Notes: a model not told the origin generated them from the letters alone. A DNA stretch of 64,000 bases from Senimuribacter sp049852125 (GCF_049852125.1 NZ_CP187532.1:992001-1056000), one strand, 5' to 3'; positions 51,102 through 60,885 are shown, numbered from the stretch's first letter. Program-made: numbers and translations.

Positions 51102-52340
51102 ATGGCGATCGTTAGACCCTTTGCGGCAATCAGACCAGCAGAAGGAAAGGCAGAAAAGGTATTGGCGCTGCCTTATGATGTGATGAATCGGCAGGAGGCC
51201 GCCGCTATGGCGGAAGGAAATCCGGAAAGCTTTCTCCACATCAGCAGATCAGAAATCGATCTGCCGGAGGAGGACGCTTACAGCGAAAACGTTTATAAGA
51301 AGGCGGCTGAAAATATTAAAGCATTTTTAGCGGACGGCGTTTTGATCGAGGAGCAGAAGCCGTGCCTGTACATATACAGACAGATTATGAATGAGAGAGT
51401 ACAGACTGGTATCGTGGGCTGCGTCAGCATTGATGAATATGCAGACGGCACTATTCGCCGGCATGAACTGACACGTGTAGAAAAGGAGATGGATCGTATT
51501 CATCATTTTGACGCTTGCAACATGAATACAGAACCTGTTTTCCTTACATATCGTGATGAAGAAAAGGTGGAGTCTTTAGTTGAAAGCTGGACTGATCATC
51601 ATGGGCCATGCTACGATATTGTTGATCAAAGCGGTGTCAGTCATACCCTTTGGGTTATAGATGACGATTCGATTGTAGAGGCTTTGGCGGAAGCGTTTTC
51701 CCACGTGCCGAGATTGTACATTGCAGACGGACATCATCGAAGCGCTTCAGCCTATAAGGTGGGGAAAATGCGGCGTGAGCAGGCGCTAGACTGTGCAGGC
51801 AATGAGGAATTCAATTACTTTATGGCGGTGATTTTTCCCGCGGGGGATTTGTCTATCATGGATTATAATCGTGTTTTAGCAGATTTGGCTGGAAACACAC
51901 CGGAGGAGCTTTTTGAGAAAATACGCAACGCGGGTTTCACATTAACGTATAAGGGAGAAACGCCTTACCGGCCGGCGGCATGTCATGAATTTTCACTGTA
52001 TTTAGACGGAAAGTGGTATGCTATGGTTTTAGACGCGTCTCTGGTTCCGAAGGGAGAAATTGAATCTCTGGACGTATCGATTCTTCAGGAACGCGTGTTA
52101 GCGCCGGTCTTTGGCATTGATGATCCTCGTACTGATGAACGGATTGATTTTGTAGGCGGAATCCGAGGATTGGAGGAACTTGCCCGCCGTGCGGAAAGCG
52201 ACATGCGGCTTGCGATTGCGGTGCATCCTGTATCTATGGAAACCCTGATGCATATTGCGGATTGTGAGAAGATCATGCCTCCGAAATCCACATGGTTTGA
52301 GCCGAAGCTGGGAAGCGGACTTTTCATGCATAGGCTATAA
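51102..52340 (+). CDS. DUF1015 family protein
   Basis: A 412-residue protein of unknown function. Family marks are VRPFAAIRPAEGKAEKVLALPYDV at the N terminus (split: positions 4-27) and the central IADGHHRSASAY. The start abuts the cmk stop, with AAGGAG 12 bases upstream. It closes the nrdR-cmk operon at a terminator. No function can be deduced from context. Confidence 0.85.
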   Translation: MAIVRPFAAIRPAEGKAEKVLALPYDVMNRQEAAAMAEGNPESFLHISRSEIDLPEEDAYSENVYKKAAENIKAFLADGVLIEEQKPCLYIYRQIMNERVQTGIVGCVSIDEYADGTIRRHELTRVEKEMDRIHHFDACNMNTEPVFLTYRDEEKVESLVESWTDHHGPCYDIVDQSGVSHTLWVIDDDSIVEALAEAFSHVPRLYIADGHHRSASAYKVGKMRREQALDCAGNEEFNYFMAVIFPAGDLSIMDYNRVLADLAGNTPEELFEKIRNAGFTLTYKGETPYRPAACHEFSLYLDGKWYAMVLDASLVPKGEIESLDVSILQERVLAPVFGIDDPRTDERIDFVGGIRGLEELARRAESDMRLAIAVHPVSMETLMHIADCEKIMPPKSTWFEPKLGSGLFMHRL

Positions 52341-52388
52341 AGGATATCTGCTTGTTTCGTGAGGCTGAATTTCATATGTATATCGCGG

Positions 52389-52425
52389 GACTTTGAAGGT
52401 AAAAATATCTTCAAAGTCTTTTTTT
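52389..52425 (+). terminator. Terminator immediately before the PBP ribosome site
   Basis: GACTTTGAAG / CTTCAAAGTC with a ten-base loop, then seven T. The PBP Shine-Dalgarno GGAGG begins three bases later, at 52429. Confidence 0.9.
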
Positions 52426-52437
52426 ATGGAGGAAGCA

Positions 52438-54009
52438 ATGGATCAAGTAAAGAAAAGATCAGTAATTCTGGCGATCCTCATGGCAGCTATGGTTGCAGCG
52501 CTTTGCGCCCGGCTTTATTACATTCAGATCCTGTGTGGAGACGCTCTTTCAGAAGGCGCAGAGGGACAGCAGGCCATACAGGTTTACAGCAGAAACCAGC
52601 GGGGCGTTATCTATGATATGAATATGACGCCGCTGACTGACAGCTGTCAATGCTATTACTATCTGATAGAGAAGACAAAAGCCGATAATCAGCTGCGCTT
52701 ACTTATAGAAAAATACGGTTGTCAGGAAGCGGGGACGATGGGAGAGAAATATGCAGTTTATAAATCAGAGAAATTCAGTCGTTCTCTGAATCAGGAGATG
52801 ATTTCCCGGTACGGCGCATATCCGTTTTGCTGCGGCACGCGATACAAGGTTAATCAGACAGCGGCGCATTTGATCGGATATGTGGACTCTGACGGAATTG
52901 GGCAGTCAGGATTAGAAAAACAATATCAGTATAGACTGGCTTCGCCTGAGGCAGCGCTGAAGCTGACAGGCGACGGCGCAGGGCAGCCAGTGGCAGGTTT
53001 GGGGTTGCATCAGGAAACGGAGAATAACAGGCTGAATCCTTCTGCATTGGTTACGACGATCGACAAGGCGCTGCAGGAAAAGGTAGAGGATATATTGCGT
53101 GGGCGCGGTGCGCGCGGCGCGGTAGTGGTAATGGATACTGCGTCAGGGCAGATTCGCGCTATGGCCAGTACGCCTGCTTTTGATCCGAATCAGCTTGATG
53201 GATACCTGACCTCTGATCAGGGAGAATTGATCAATAAGGCTGTACAGGGACAATATCCTCCCGGATCGGTATTTAAGATTGCAGTAGCGGCAGCAGCGCT
53301 GGAAAGCGGGGCGGCAGATGAATCATTTACCTTTACTTGTACCGGAAAGACTGAAGTAAACGGCGTAGAGATGATCTGCGACAGCAGAAAAGAGGGTCAT
53401 GGTAAGGTAAATATGAATCAGGCGTTCGCGTATTCATGCAACTGCTACTTTGCACAGCTGGCAAAGAAAACTGGTTCAGAAAATATAGTGGAAATGGCAC
53501 GCCGGTTAGGCTTAGGCGCGGCTGTGTTGGAAGGTTATCCGGGCGAAGAAGCGGGATGTTTCCCTGTTGAGGAAGACAGGATGTACAGCGGACTGGCTAA
53601 TTTGGCTGTGGGACAGGGAAACCTTCTGGTTACGCCCTTGCAGATTGCACAGATGACCAATATTATCGCCTGCGGAGGTATCTCCCACAGACCGGAAGTG
53701 GTTATGAAGCAGGAAAGTCTGGACAATCCTGGTAACAGAAGGGTGACCAGGATGACTGCGGAAGCTCTAGCCGGTATGATGAAAGAGGTATGTCTGTCAG
53801 GTACGGGGTCAGGAAATGCAGCCCATGCCTCTATTGCCGGAAAGACTGGATCGGCAGAAGCCGGCGGAGATATCGTACACGGATGGTTTACCGGATATTT
53901 TCCAGCAGATCATCCTCGCTATACGGTCACCGTATTCATAGAAAACGGAAAGACAGGCAGCGGCTCGGCGCTTCCTGTCTTTGAAGAAATTGTAAACTGG
54001 CTTTATTGA
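52438..54009 (+). CDS. Class B penicillin-binding protein (transpeptidase)
   Basis: A 523-residue monofunctional transpeptidase with one N-terminal membrane anchor (residues 9-30). Active-site motifs are SVFK with Ser277 and Lys280, SCN at 333-335 and KTG at 469-471. It is shorter than PBP2 of the mre cluster. The ATG at 52438 has GGAGG; the frame is open to 52393 through the terminator. It lies convergent to sigK and could serve spore cortex or septal synthesis, but that is only positional. Confidence 0.9.
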   Translation: MDQVKKRSVILAILMAAMVAALCARLYYIQILCGDALSEGAEGQQAIQVYSRNQRGVIYDMNMTPLTDSCQCYYYLIEKTKADNQLRLLIEKYGCQEAGTMGEKYAVYKSEKFSRSLNQEMISRYGAYPFCCGTRYKVNQTAAHLIGYVDSDGIGQSGLEKQYQYRLASPEAALKLTGDGAGQPVAGLGLHQETENNRLNPSALVTTIDKALQEKVEDILRGRGARGAVVVMDTASGQIRAMASTPAFDPNQLDGYLTSDQGELINKAVQGQYPPGSVFKIAVAAAALESGAADESFTFTCTGKTEVNGVEMICDSRKEGHGKVNMNQAFAYSCNCYFAQLAKKTGSENIVEMARRLGLGAAVLEGYPGEEAGCFPVEEDRMYSGLANLAVGQGNLLVTPLQIAQMTNIIACGGISHRPEVVMKQESLDNPGNRRVTRMTAEALAGMMKEVCLSGTGSGNAAHASIAGKTGSAEAGGDIVHGWFTGYFPADHPRYTVTVFIENGKTGSGSALPVFEEIVNWLY

Positions 54010-54629
54010 TGAAGACTGCAGCGCAGCTTGCCCAAAGCTTTTTTCTCAATTCTGGATACGTAGGAACGGCTGATATCCATAGCGTTGGCGATCTCTCGCT
54101 GTGTTCTGGGACCGTTTCCGTCCAGGCCGTACCGCAGAAAGATAATTTTCTTTTCCCGTTTCGTCAGAACTTGATTCATAACCTGGTACAGCTCCTGAAT
54201 ACGAAATTTCAGGTTTAGATTATCGATAATTTCATCGGGATCTGTGCCTAAAATATCGTTTAAGCTGATTTCATTTCCATCTTTGTCGGTTCCGATAGGC
54301 AGACTGATGGAAACTTCCTGACGGGTTTTCTTAGCAGTTCGAATGCTCATAAGTATTTCATTTTCAATACATCGCGCGGCGTAAGTCGCCAGTCGGGCAG
54401 ATTTTTTGCTGGTATACGTGCTGACGCCTTTGATCAAACCGATCGTTCCGATGGAAATCAGATCTTCGACTGACGCGGCTGGGCTAGTATATTTTCTGGC
54501 GATATGGGCGACCAGACGCAAATTTCTTTCGATTAAAATGTCTCTGGCGCTGGGATCACCGGCTTCCATAAGTTCTACGTATTTTTTTTCTTCGTTTTCG
54601 GATAGTGGCAGTGGAAAGGAACTGCTCAT
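54003..54629 (-). CDS. sigK: Sporulation sigma factor K (no pro-sequence)
   Basis: A 208-residue late mother-cell sigma factor. The N terminus FPLPLSENEEKKYVELMEAGD aligns with mature B. subtilis sigma K, so the 20-residue pro-sequence is missing; an in-frame TAA eight codons upstream rules out a longer form. Region 2 (NLRLVAHIARKY, DLISIGTIGLIKG) and region 4 (EIANAMDISRSYVSRIEKKA) are intact, and no skin element splits the gene. Its ribosome site GAGGGGG lies in a strong hairpin. The 3' end overlaps the convergent PBP gene by seven bases. Confidence 0.93.
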   Translation of the reverse strand: MSSSFPLPLSENEEKKYVELMEAGDPSARDILIERNLRLVAHIARKYTSPAASVEDLISIGTIGLIKGVSTYTSKKSARLATYAARCIENEILMSIRTAKKTRQEVSISLPIGTDKDGNEISLNDILGTDPDEIIDNLNLKFRIQELYQVMNQVLTKREKKIIFLRYGLDGNGPRTQREIANAMDISRSYVSRIEKKALGKLRCSLHQ

Positions 54630-54637
54630 ATATGTAA

Positions 54638-54674
54638 CCCCCTCTTCGCATTAAACATATGCGAAAAGAGGGGG
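54638..54674 (-). promoter_or_regulatory. Hairpin covering the sigK ribosome site
   Basis: On the transcript, CCCCCTCTTTTCGCAT pairs with ATGCGAAGAGGGGG (two-base bulge, seven-base loop). The downstream arm contains the GAGGGGG Shine-Dalgarno, 9 bases before the ATG. No T-run follows, so translational control is more likely than termination. Confidence 0.75.
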
Positions 54675-54724
54675 CGAAGTGCATGGCTATTCGTAAATAG
54701 ACTCGGACTTCTTTGTGTCAGACC

Positions 54725-54889
54725 TTATTTCAGTTCAAAAGACATGCAGTCAGTACACTGTTTCTGTGTAGGATTAGCTTCGTGAGTACCTACTGTGATA
54801 GAATCAAGGGTACAATATTTTTCCTTGTTTTCGTTGTGCATACACTGTGTTACAGTGCAGTGAATGTTGCGGTTGCAGTTACAATCCAT
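54725..54889 (-). CDS. DUF1540 small Cys-rich protein
   Basis: A 54-residue protein with eight cysteines arranged as two similar Cys clusters (DCNCNRNIHCTVTQC and CTLDS through CTDC). This fits the DUF1540 family, small putative metal-binding proteins common in Clostridia and often sporulation-related. ATG 54889 has AGGAGG; an upstream in-frame ATG lacks one. Confidence 0.85.
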   Translation of the reverse strand: MDCNCNRNIHCTVTQCMHNENKEKYCTLDSITVGTHEANPTQKQCTDCMSFELK

Positions 54890-54961
54890 AATTTTTTCCT
54901 CCTTCATGTGATTTCAATAAATATTTTAACCGTTTGGAGCAAAAATATTAGTGCCTTTTGC

Positions 54962-54990
54962 TTGTAAGAAAAGCCAAAGAATGATATAAT
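54962..54990 (+). promoter_or_regulatory. Promoter of radC-mreB region
   Basis: TTGTAA (54962-54967), 17 bases, TATAAT (54985-54990). Confidence 0.75.
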
Positions 54991-55068
54991 TTATGTTGAT
55001 ATTTTGCGGTTAAAATAAAATCAGCAATGTAACTGTGAGAGGCGGGTTATTTCATTTGGAGGTAAAAA

Positions 55069-55749
55069 ATGCAAATGAAATTACTGCCGGAAAATGAACG
55101 GCCTGTGGAAAAAGCATGGGCTGCAGGTATTGGTAAACTGTCTAATTCGGAGCTTTTAGCTTTGATATTGCATACCGGTACGAGAAATAAGTCTGCTATC
55201 GGTCTGGCCGAGGAAGTGCTGGCGGCATTTCCAGATGGCCTGGGAGGACTGGCCACTTGTTGTCCGGAGGATTTGGTTCGTTTGGAGGGCATTGGGAAAA
55301 CAAAGGCGGCAGTGCTGCTTGCAGCTGTAGAATTGGGAAAGAGGATTTCAGCGCAACCGGCAGCAGATAGAGTCTCTATAGAGAGTCCGGAAGATATAGC
55401 CCGGCTCTTTATGGAGGAATTGCGTTATGCTAAGAAAGAATATTTTAAGAGCGTTCTTGTAAACTCGAAAGGCGGCATTCTTTCCATAGACGATATTTCT
55501 GTGGGTGAATTGTCCAGCACACCGGTGCATCCGAGAGAAGTGTTTCATATGGCTGTGAGAAAAAGCGCGGCGGCGGTTATCTTTGTACATAACCACCCCA
55601 GTGGAGATCCGTCGCCCAGTCAGGAAGATACGGTAACGACGCAGCGGCTGATAGAAGGCGGGCAGCTGCTGGGGATTTGCGTTTTGGATCATATTATTAT
55701 CGGTGATGGAAAGTATGCCAGTATGAGAGAGTTAGGCCTGATCCACTGA
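55069..55749 (+). CDS. radC: RadC-family JAB/MPN domain protein
   Basis: A 226-residue protein: N-terminal helix-hairpin-helix region (VRLEGIGKTKAAVLLAAVELG) and a C-terminal JAMM domain with VHNHPSGDPSPSQED. It sits directly before mreB, as in many bacteria. The once-proposed DNA-repair role is not supported by later work; function is open. Confidence 0.93.
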   Translation: MQMKLLPENERPVEKAWAAGIGKLSNSELLALILHTGTRNKSAIGLAEEVLAAFPDGLGGLATCCPEDLVRLEGIGKTKAAVLLAAVELGKRISAQPAADRVSIESPEDIARLFMEELRYAKKEYFKSVLVNSKGGILSIDDISVGELSSTPVHPREVFHMAVRKSAAAVIFVHNHPSGDPSPSQEDTVTTQRLIEGGQLLGICVLDHIIIGDGKYASMRELGLIH

Positions 55750-55778
55750 GTTTGTATTGAATATTGGAGGTAATATAC

Positions 55779-56822
55779 ATGTTTAATTTTTTTTCAGCAA
55801 AAGATATGGGAATTGATTTGGGTACTGCAAATACACTGATATACATAAAGGACAGCGGTATCGTCCTTAACGAGCCGTCTGTAATCGCTATGGATAACCG
55901 TAGAGGCGTGACACTGGCTGTAGGCACGGAGGCTAAGGATATGATCGGCAAAGCGCCGTCTAATATCAGCGTAGTCAGGCCGCTGCAGGATGGAGTTATC
56001 TCTGATTTTGACAGAACGGCAGATATGCTGAAAGCGTTTATTGAGAAGGCTGTGCCTGCGACTAAGATGAAAAATTTCCGCGTAGCTGTAGGCGTACCGA
56101 GCGGCGTTACTGAAGTTGAAAAGAGAGCAGTAGAGCAGACTGTACGCAATATGGGCGCTGCTGAAGTGTATATTCTGGAAGAACCGATGGCTGCTGCGAT
56201 CGGAGCCGGTATGGATGTTGACAGTTCTACCGCCTGTATGATTGCGGACATCGGCGGAGGAACTACGGATATCGCCATCATTGCTTTGGGAGGTATTGTA
56301 GCCAGTACATCCATCAGACATGCGGGAGATAAGTTTAACGACGCCATTATTCAATATATGAGAAAACGTCATGCGCTGCTGATCGGTGAGAAAACAGCTG
56401 AGTATCTGAAAATCCAAGTAGGTGCGGCATGTTTGGACATAGACGAAAACGGCGATGAAATCATCACGACAGTGCAGGCAAGCGGCAGGGATATTATCAG
56501 CGGATTGCCGAAGACCTTAGAGGTATCCAATCGTGATATCATGATTGCTCTGCAGGAGTCGGTAGATATGATTATCGACGGGGTGAAATCCACCATTGAA
56601 AAAGCGCCGCCAGAAATTGCGGCAGATATCGCGTCCAGCGGAATGCTTCTGTCCGGCGGCGGCGGATTGATTCATAATTTGGATCAGCTGATTGAAAAGA
56701 GGACAGGTATGAAGGCGAATATTGCTGAGAATGCTTATGAAGCGGTGGCTTTAGGCACGGGAATGAGTCTCAATGATATAGAAAAGTTGAAGATTTATGC
56801 TACCAGCGTAAACAGAAGATAG
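55779..56822 (+). CDS. mreB: Rod shape-determining protein MreB
   Basis: A 347-residue actin homologue: phosphate loop GIDLGTANTLIY, ADIGGGTTDIA and LSGGGGLIHNL are the ATP-binding motifs. ATG 55779 follows GGAGGT; a TTG at 55764 would include the ribosome site. Starts the mreBCD-mrdA operon directing lateral wall growth. Confidence 0.97.
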   Translation: MFNFFSAKDMGIDLGTANTLIYIKDSGIVLNEPSVIAMDNRRGVTLAVGTEAKDMIGKAPSNISVVRPLQDGVISDFDRTADMLKAFIEKAVPATKMKNFRVAVGVPSGVTEVEKRAVEQTVRNMGAAEVYILEEPMAAAIGAGMDVDSSTACMIADIGGGTTDIAIIALGGIVASTSIRHAGDKFNDAIIQYMRKRHALLIGEKTAEYLKIQVGAACLDIDENGDEIITTVQASGRDIISGLPKTLEVSNRDIMIALQESVDMIIDGVKSTIEKAPPEIAADIASSGMLLSGGGGLIHNLDQLIEKRTGMKANIAENAYEAVALGTGMSLNDIEKLKIYATSVNRR

Positions 56823-56834
56823 GAAAAATAGGGT

Positions 56835-57653
56835 ATGAAGTGGATTAAAAATCACAAATTGATAAGTTTTCTTTTGGCGGTAATTCTGCTCAGCCTGATT
56901 GTATTGGTTGCTTCTGTCGCTTCCGGCGGCAGAGGGAATTTTATTTCCAATTTGGCCGGCAGCATTTATTCTGCTATCGAGAAACCGGTATCTGGTGTGG
57001 CAGGGGGAATATCAGATCGTGTATCCGGTCTTTTTTCCTATCGGGATATTCAGAAGGAAAATGACCGGTTAAAAAAAGAAAATGAAAATTTAAAACAGGA
57101 GCTTGCGGCAATGACGCTGTCAGCTAATGAACTAAAAGAATTAAAACAGCTGTCAAAGCTGCTAAATTACAGCGGAATCAGTGGGTCGGGGGATATCGTT
57201 TCTTGCGATGTTATTTCCATGGACGGCACGAAGTGGATGAACATTTTTACTATTGATTGCGGTTCGGAAAGCGGCGTTAAGGAGGGCAACGTAGTTATTT
57301 GCGGCGATGGTTTGGTCGGTAGAGTACACTCTGTGGGAAAAGGATGGTCCAAGGTAGTAGCGCTGATCGATGAATCCAGCAGAGTTACCTTTAAGGTATC
57401 TGGTAATCTGCAGCTGATCGGTGTTATTGAAGGATGTACTGATGGAATTCTCAGTGGTTTTATGCTGGATGATAAAGCCAAGATAAGAGAAGGAGACAAG
57501 CTGGTCACTTCCGGCATGGGCATTTATCCTGCGGGAATTGAAATCGGAAGAATTGTCAAGGTTCGTTATGACAGCAATGCGCAGCTGCAGCGGGTTGATG
57601 TAAAGCCTTCAGTGGACTTCAAATCTCTGCAGAAAGTTACGGTGATTTTATGA
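56835..57653 (+). CDS. mreC: Rod shape-determining protein MreC
   Basis: A 272-residue bitopic protein: one membrane helix (10-30), a coiled coil (about 70-105, KENDRLKKENENLKQEL) and beta-barrel domains with GLVGRVHSVG. Overlaps mreD by four bases. Confidence 0.94.
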   Translation: MKWIKNHKLISFLLAVILLSLIVLVASVASGGRGNFISNLAGSIYSAIEKPVSGVAGGISDRVSGLFSYRDIQKENDRLKKENENLKQELAAMTLSANELKELKQLSKLLNYSGISGSGDIVSCDVISMDGTKWMNIFTIDCGSESGVKEGNVVICGDGLVGRVHSVGKGWSKVVALIDESSRVTFKVSGNLQLIGVIEGCTDGILSGFMLDDKAKIREGDKLVTSGMGIYPAGIEIGRIVKVRYDSNAQLQRVDVKPSVDFKSLQKVTVIL

Positions 57654-58150
57654 GGTATTCACGGGCATTGATCTTATATGTCGGCGCGCTTTTTCTGCAG
57701 CCTTTTTTGCATAATCTGTTCCCCGGATTTGGCGGACAGATAAATCTGATGCTGTGTCTGACCGTAGTGCTGACTTTTGTATACGATGAGACGCTGCCAG
57801 GAATTTTCTTTGGCTGCATCTTTGGCATGATACAAGACTCCTTTTTTGGCATGTATGTCGGTCCTGGCGCGCTTTGTTTGGTACTGGCCGGTATAGCGGT
57901 TTTATTATTAAAGCATTTTGCAAACAAGGAGAACTTTGTTAATATCGTTTTGCTGCTGCTGTTTGCTACATGGTTATATGCTTCTCTGTATTGGTGCGTC
58001 TATGCGGTACTGGGAAGTCCATATAGTTACTTATACGTTATGAAGACGCTGCCGCGGCCATTCATTCTCAACGTAGCGGCAGGAAGCGTACTTTACTTTG
58101 TGTTGATAAAAAGGGTTATTAAGCATAGAAGAGACAGGTATTTTCAATGA
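57650..58150 (+). CDS. mreD: Rod shape-determining protein MreD
   Basis: A 166-residue protein with about five hydrophobic segments and the GCIFGMIQDSFFGMYVGP core typical of MreD. Overlaps mreC and the PBP2 gene by four bases each. Confidence 0.92.
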   Translation: MRYSRALILYVGALFLQPFLHNLFPGFGGQINLMLCLTVVLTFVYDETLPGIFFGCIFGMIQDSFFGMYVGPGALCLVLAGIAVLLLKHFANKENFVNIVLLLLFATWLYASLYWCVYAVLGSPYSYLYVMKTLPRPFILNVAAGSVLYFVLIKRVIKHRRDRYFQ

Positions 58151-60885
58151 ATAGAAATCAAAAATTATTCAGTTCCAGATATAGGCAGATTATCGGGGTT
58201 ATTTTGATCCTGACGATCGTTTTAGGCGTGCGCTTGTTTGTAGTAACGATTTTGCAGCATGACAGATGGAGCGCTGAGGCTTCAGATCAGAATACCAAGG
58301 TTATTACTACGTCTGCGCCGCGGGGCAGTATTTATGACCGTAACGGAAAACTACTCGCAGGAAATAAGCAGGTTTTTACTGTTAATTTTAACGCCAGCTC
58401 GCTGACGACAGAGGAGATCAACACGTCTTCTCTGGATTTGATCAATACCTTGATCAAAAATGGAGATAAATATACAGATAATTTCCCGATTAAAATTTCG
58501 AAGTCGGGAAAGTTTTATTATACTTATAAGCAGAAAACTGCCAAGTGGCTGCGGAAGCAGGGATTTCCTGAAGATTTAACGGCCAAAGAAGCGTTTAGTC
58601 GTCTCTGTAGTAAGTATGGTCTTGATAACAGTGACAGCGCCCGTTTTTCGTCAATGGAGACGCTGCAGGATAAGTATGGTCTGGATCCTCCTATTTCAGT
58701 AAGGCGTATGAAGTACACTTACGATATTGAACTGGAAAATTTTCTTGGGAAGTTTGCTTTTACGGAGGATCAGATTAAAGAGGGAGTTTCCGCAAAGGAT
58801 TGTTTTAAACAGCTGCGCAAGGACTACAGTGTCGACAAAAAACTCAGCGATAAAGAGGCGCGGAAAATCTTTGTAGTCAGAAACGAAATTGCGACCAATG
58901 GATTTACACGATACCAGCCGATTAAAATCGCTTCCGGTATCTGTGAAAAGACCATTGCTTTTATAGAGGAATCTGGTATCAAGGGCGCGGAAATCGCGTC
59001 TGAAAGTAAGCGGTATTATCCCAATAGGAGTACGGCATGTCATATTTTAGGCTATATGGGCGCTATTTCGGAGAGTGAAGCTGGATATTATGTAGACGAA
59101 TTAGGCTACAGCTCCACAGATCTGGTCGGCAAGGATGGTGTGGAAGCTGCCATGGAGGAAAAGCTTCACGGCAAAGCAGGCATGAGAAAGATTCAGGTCA
59201 ACAGTAGCGGTGAATACGTAAAGACGCTGGATGAAAGCCAGGCTGAGAAGGGATCAGACATCTATTTGACCATTGACTTGGGTCTGCAGAAGGTTACAGA
59301 AAGCGCGTTGCGAGACGCCATTAACAGGTCGCAGCACAGTCGAAGCGGCGCTGCTGTGGCCATAGAAGTGAAGACAGGAGACGTGCTGTCTATGGCCAGC
59401 TATCCGACCTATGACCCGAATATTTTTGCTGAAGGTATTTCAGAAAAGGCATGGGAATCAGTGCAGATGGAAAATCCTCGCGACTCGTTTTCGCCGGCGC
59501 CGCTGTACAATAACGCTACAAGAACCGCCGTACAGCCAGGTTCTACCTTTAAACCGGTGACCGCTACGGCAGCGCTGGAAAAGGGATTGAGTCCGCATCT
59601 CCTTATTAACGACAAGGGATACATTGAGTATGGTGGAAGAACTTACGGATGTTCCAGTTGGAACGATTGGGGAGGCAACCACGGAACAGAAGATTTAGAG
59701 TGGGGTATCGGTAACTCCTGTAACTACTATTTCTATTGTATCGCAACAGGAAAGGATTGGGGAACCGGAGCTTCTTTAGGATATAATATCAGTGTAGATG
59801 ATATGCTGAATATGGCAGAAAAATATGGTCTTGGTAGTGAAACTGGTATTGAAATCGGCGAAAGTGTTGTAGAGGCGCCGTCTCAGGAAAATAAGACAGC
59901 TAATTATGCCGCGGGCGTCAGAGATTATTTGTACAATAATGCCCATAAGTTTTTTCCGAAAAAGATTGCGGATGATTATGATAAGCTGGTAGAGAACCTG
60001 AAGACCATATCCGGTTGGATCAAGCAGAATCCATCTTACGAGGATTTGATCGATCTGTTGGACAAAAATACGGATGTAAAGAAGGATCAGCTGGCAACGG
60101 TGGCATCCCGTGTGAAGTTCGACTATTTCATTCAGGCACAATGGGGTGTAGGCGACCAGTTTAACATTTCCATCGGACAGGGCGACAATGCGTATACGCC
60201 GTTGCAGATGGCTAATTATGTAGCCACGATCGGCAACGGCGGCGTGCGAAATCAGGTAAGCATCGTTGGCGGCGTAGAAGGCGAAGGATCTACTGTTAAG
60301 AAAAGGCCTGTAAATCTGGGTTTGAAGGACGGCACGATTGAAGAAGTTGTGAAAGGTATGAAACGAGTTTGCACCAGCGGTACTTTGGCCGGCGTTTTCG
60401 GAAGCTTTCCATTTGAAGTTGCCGGAAAGACTGGTACAGCAGAAAACCAGTCTATTCGTCAGCCAAAGAACGAGGTGGCTTATGTGAAGTCTCATCTTAG
60501 TTCTATCAATTCCATGGCACATACTTCTGTGACTTGGGAACAGGTAAGAAGACAGATGAAAAAAATGATGGAACGGGAGCCTGAACGTTTTGATACAGAG
60601 GATAATACGGTGGACGAGGCTTTGATCAAGGCCAGCAATTATCGTATTACCCAGGGAATGATTAACAGCGGTAAGGGAAGTTATGATTATTTTGCCTGGA
60701 CTATCGCGATGGCTCCAGCTGATGACCCGAAAATCGCGGTTGCAGTCATGCTGGTTGAAGGAGGATATTCATCAAACGCAGCGCCGGTGGCAAAGGAGAT
60801 CATCGCCAAGTATATGGAAGCTTATGACGAGGATCAGATCGCGGTTTATAAAATTGACCAGAATGGAACAAACAGAATGCAGTAA
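58147..60885 (+). CDS. mrdA: Penicillin-binding protein 2, unusually long
   Basis: A 912-residue class B transpeptidase of the elongasome. One membrane anchor at 15-37, a dimerization region with RGSIYDRNGKLLAGN, then motifs STFK (Ser466, Lys469), SCN (524-526) and KTG (761-763). It is roughly 200-250 residues longer than usual. Extra material lies in the N-terminal domain (about 95-250), between SCN and KTG (about 590-660) and after KTG (about 775-850, Lys/Glu-rich). It is coupled to mreD by a four-base overlap. Confidence 0.93.
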   Translation: MNRNQKLFSSRYRQIIGVILILTIVLGVRLFVVTILQHDRWSAEASDQNTKVITTSAPRGSIYDRNGKLLAGNKQVFTVNFNASSLTTEEINTSSLDLINTLIKNGDKYTDNFPIKISKSGKFYYTYKQKTAKWLRKQGFPEDLTAKEAFSRLCSKYGLDNSDSARFSSMETLQDKYGLDPPISVRRMKYTYDIELENFLGKFAFTEDQIKEGVSAKDCFKQLRKDYSVDKKLSDKEARKIFVVRNEIATNGFTRYQPIKIASGICEKTIAFIEESGIKGAEIASESKRYYPNRSTACHILGYMGAISESEAGYYVDELGYSSTDLVGKDGVEAAMEEKLHGKAGMRKIQVNSSGEYVKTLDESQAEKGSDIYLTIDLGLQKVTESALRDAINRSQHSRSGAAVAIEVKTGDVLSMASYPTYDPNIFAEGISEKAWESVQMENPRDSFSPAPLYNNATRTAVQPGSTFKPVTATAALEKGLSPHLLINDKGYIEYGGRTYGCSSWNDWGGNHGTEDLEWGIGNSCNYYFYCIATGKDWGTGASLGYNISVDDMLNMAEKYGLGSETGIEIGESVVEAPSQENKTANYAAGVRDYLYNNAHKFFPKKIADDYDKLVENLKTISGWIKQNPSYEDLIDLLDKNTDVKKDQLATVASRVKFDYFIQAQWGVGDQFNISIGQGDNAYTPLQMANYVATIGNGGVRNQVSIVGGVEGEGSTVKKRPVNLGLKDGTIEEVVKGMKRVCTSGTLAGVFGSFPFEVAGKTGTAENQSIRQPKNEVAYVKSHLSSINSMAHTSVTWEQVRRQMKKMMEREPERFDTEDNTVDEALIKASNYRITQGMINSGKGSYDYFAWTIAMAPADDPKIAVAVMLVEGGYSSNAAPVAKEIIAKYMEAYDEDQIAVYKIDQNGTNRMQ

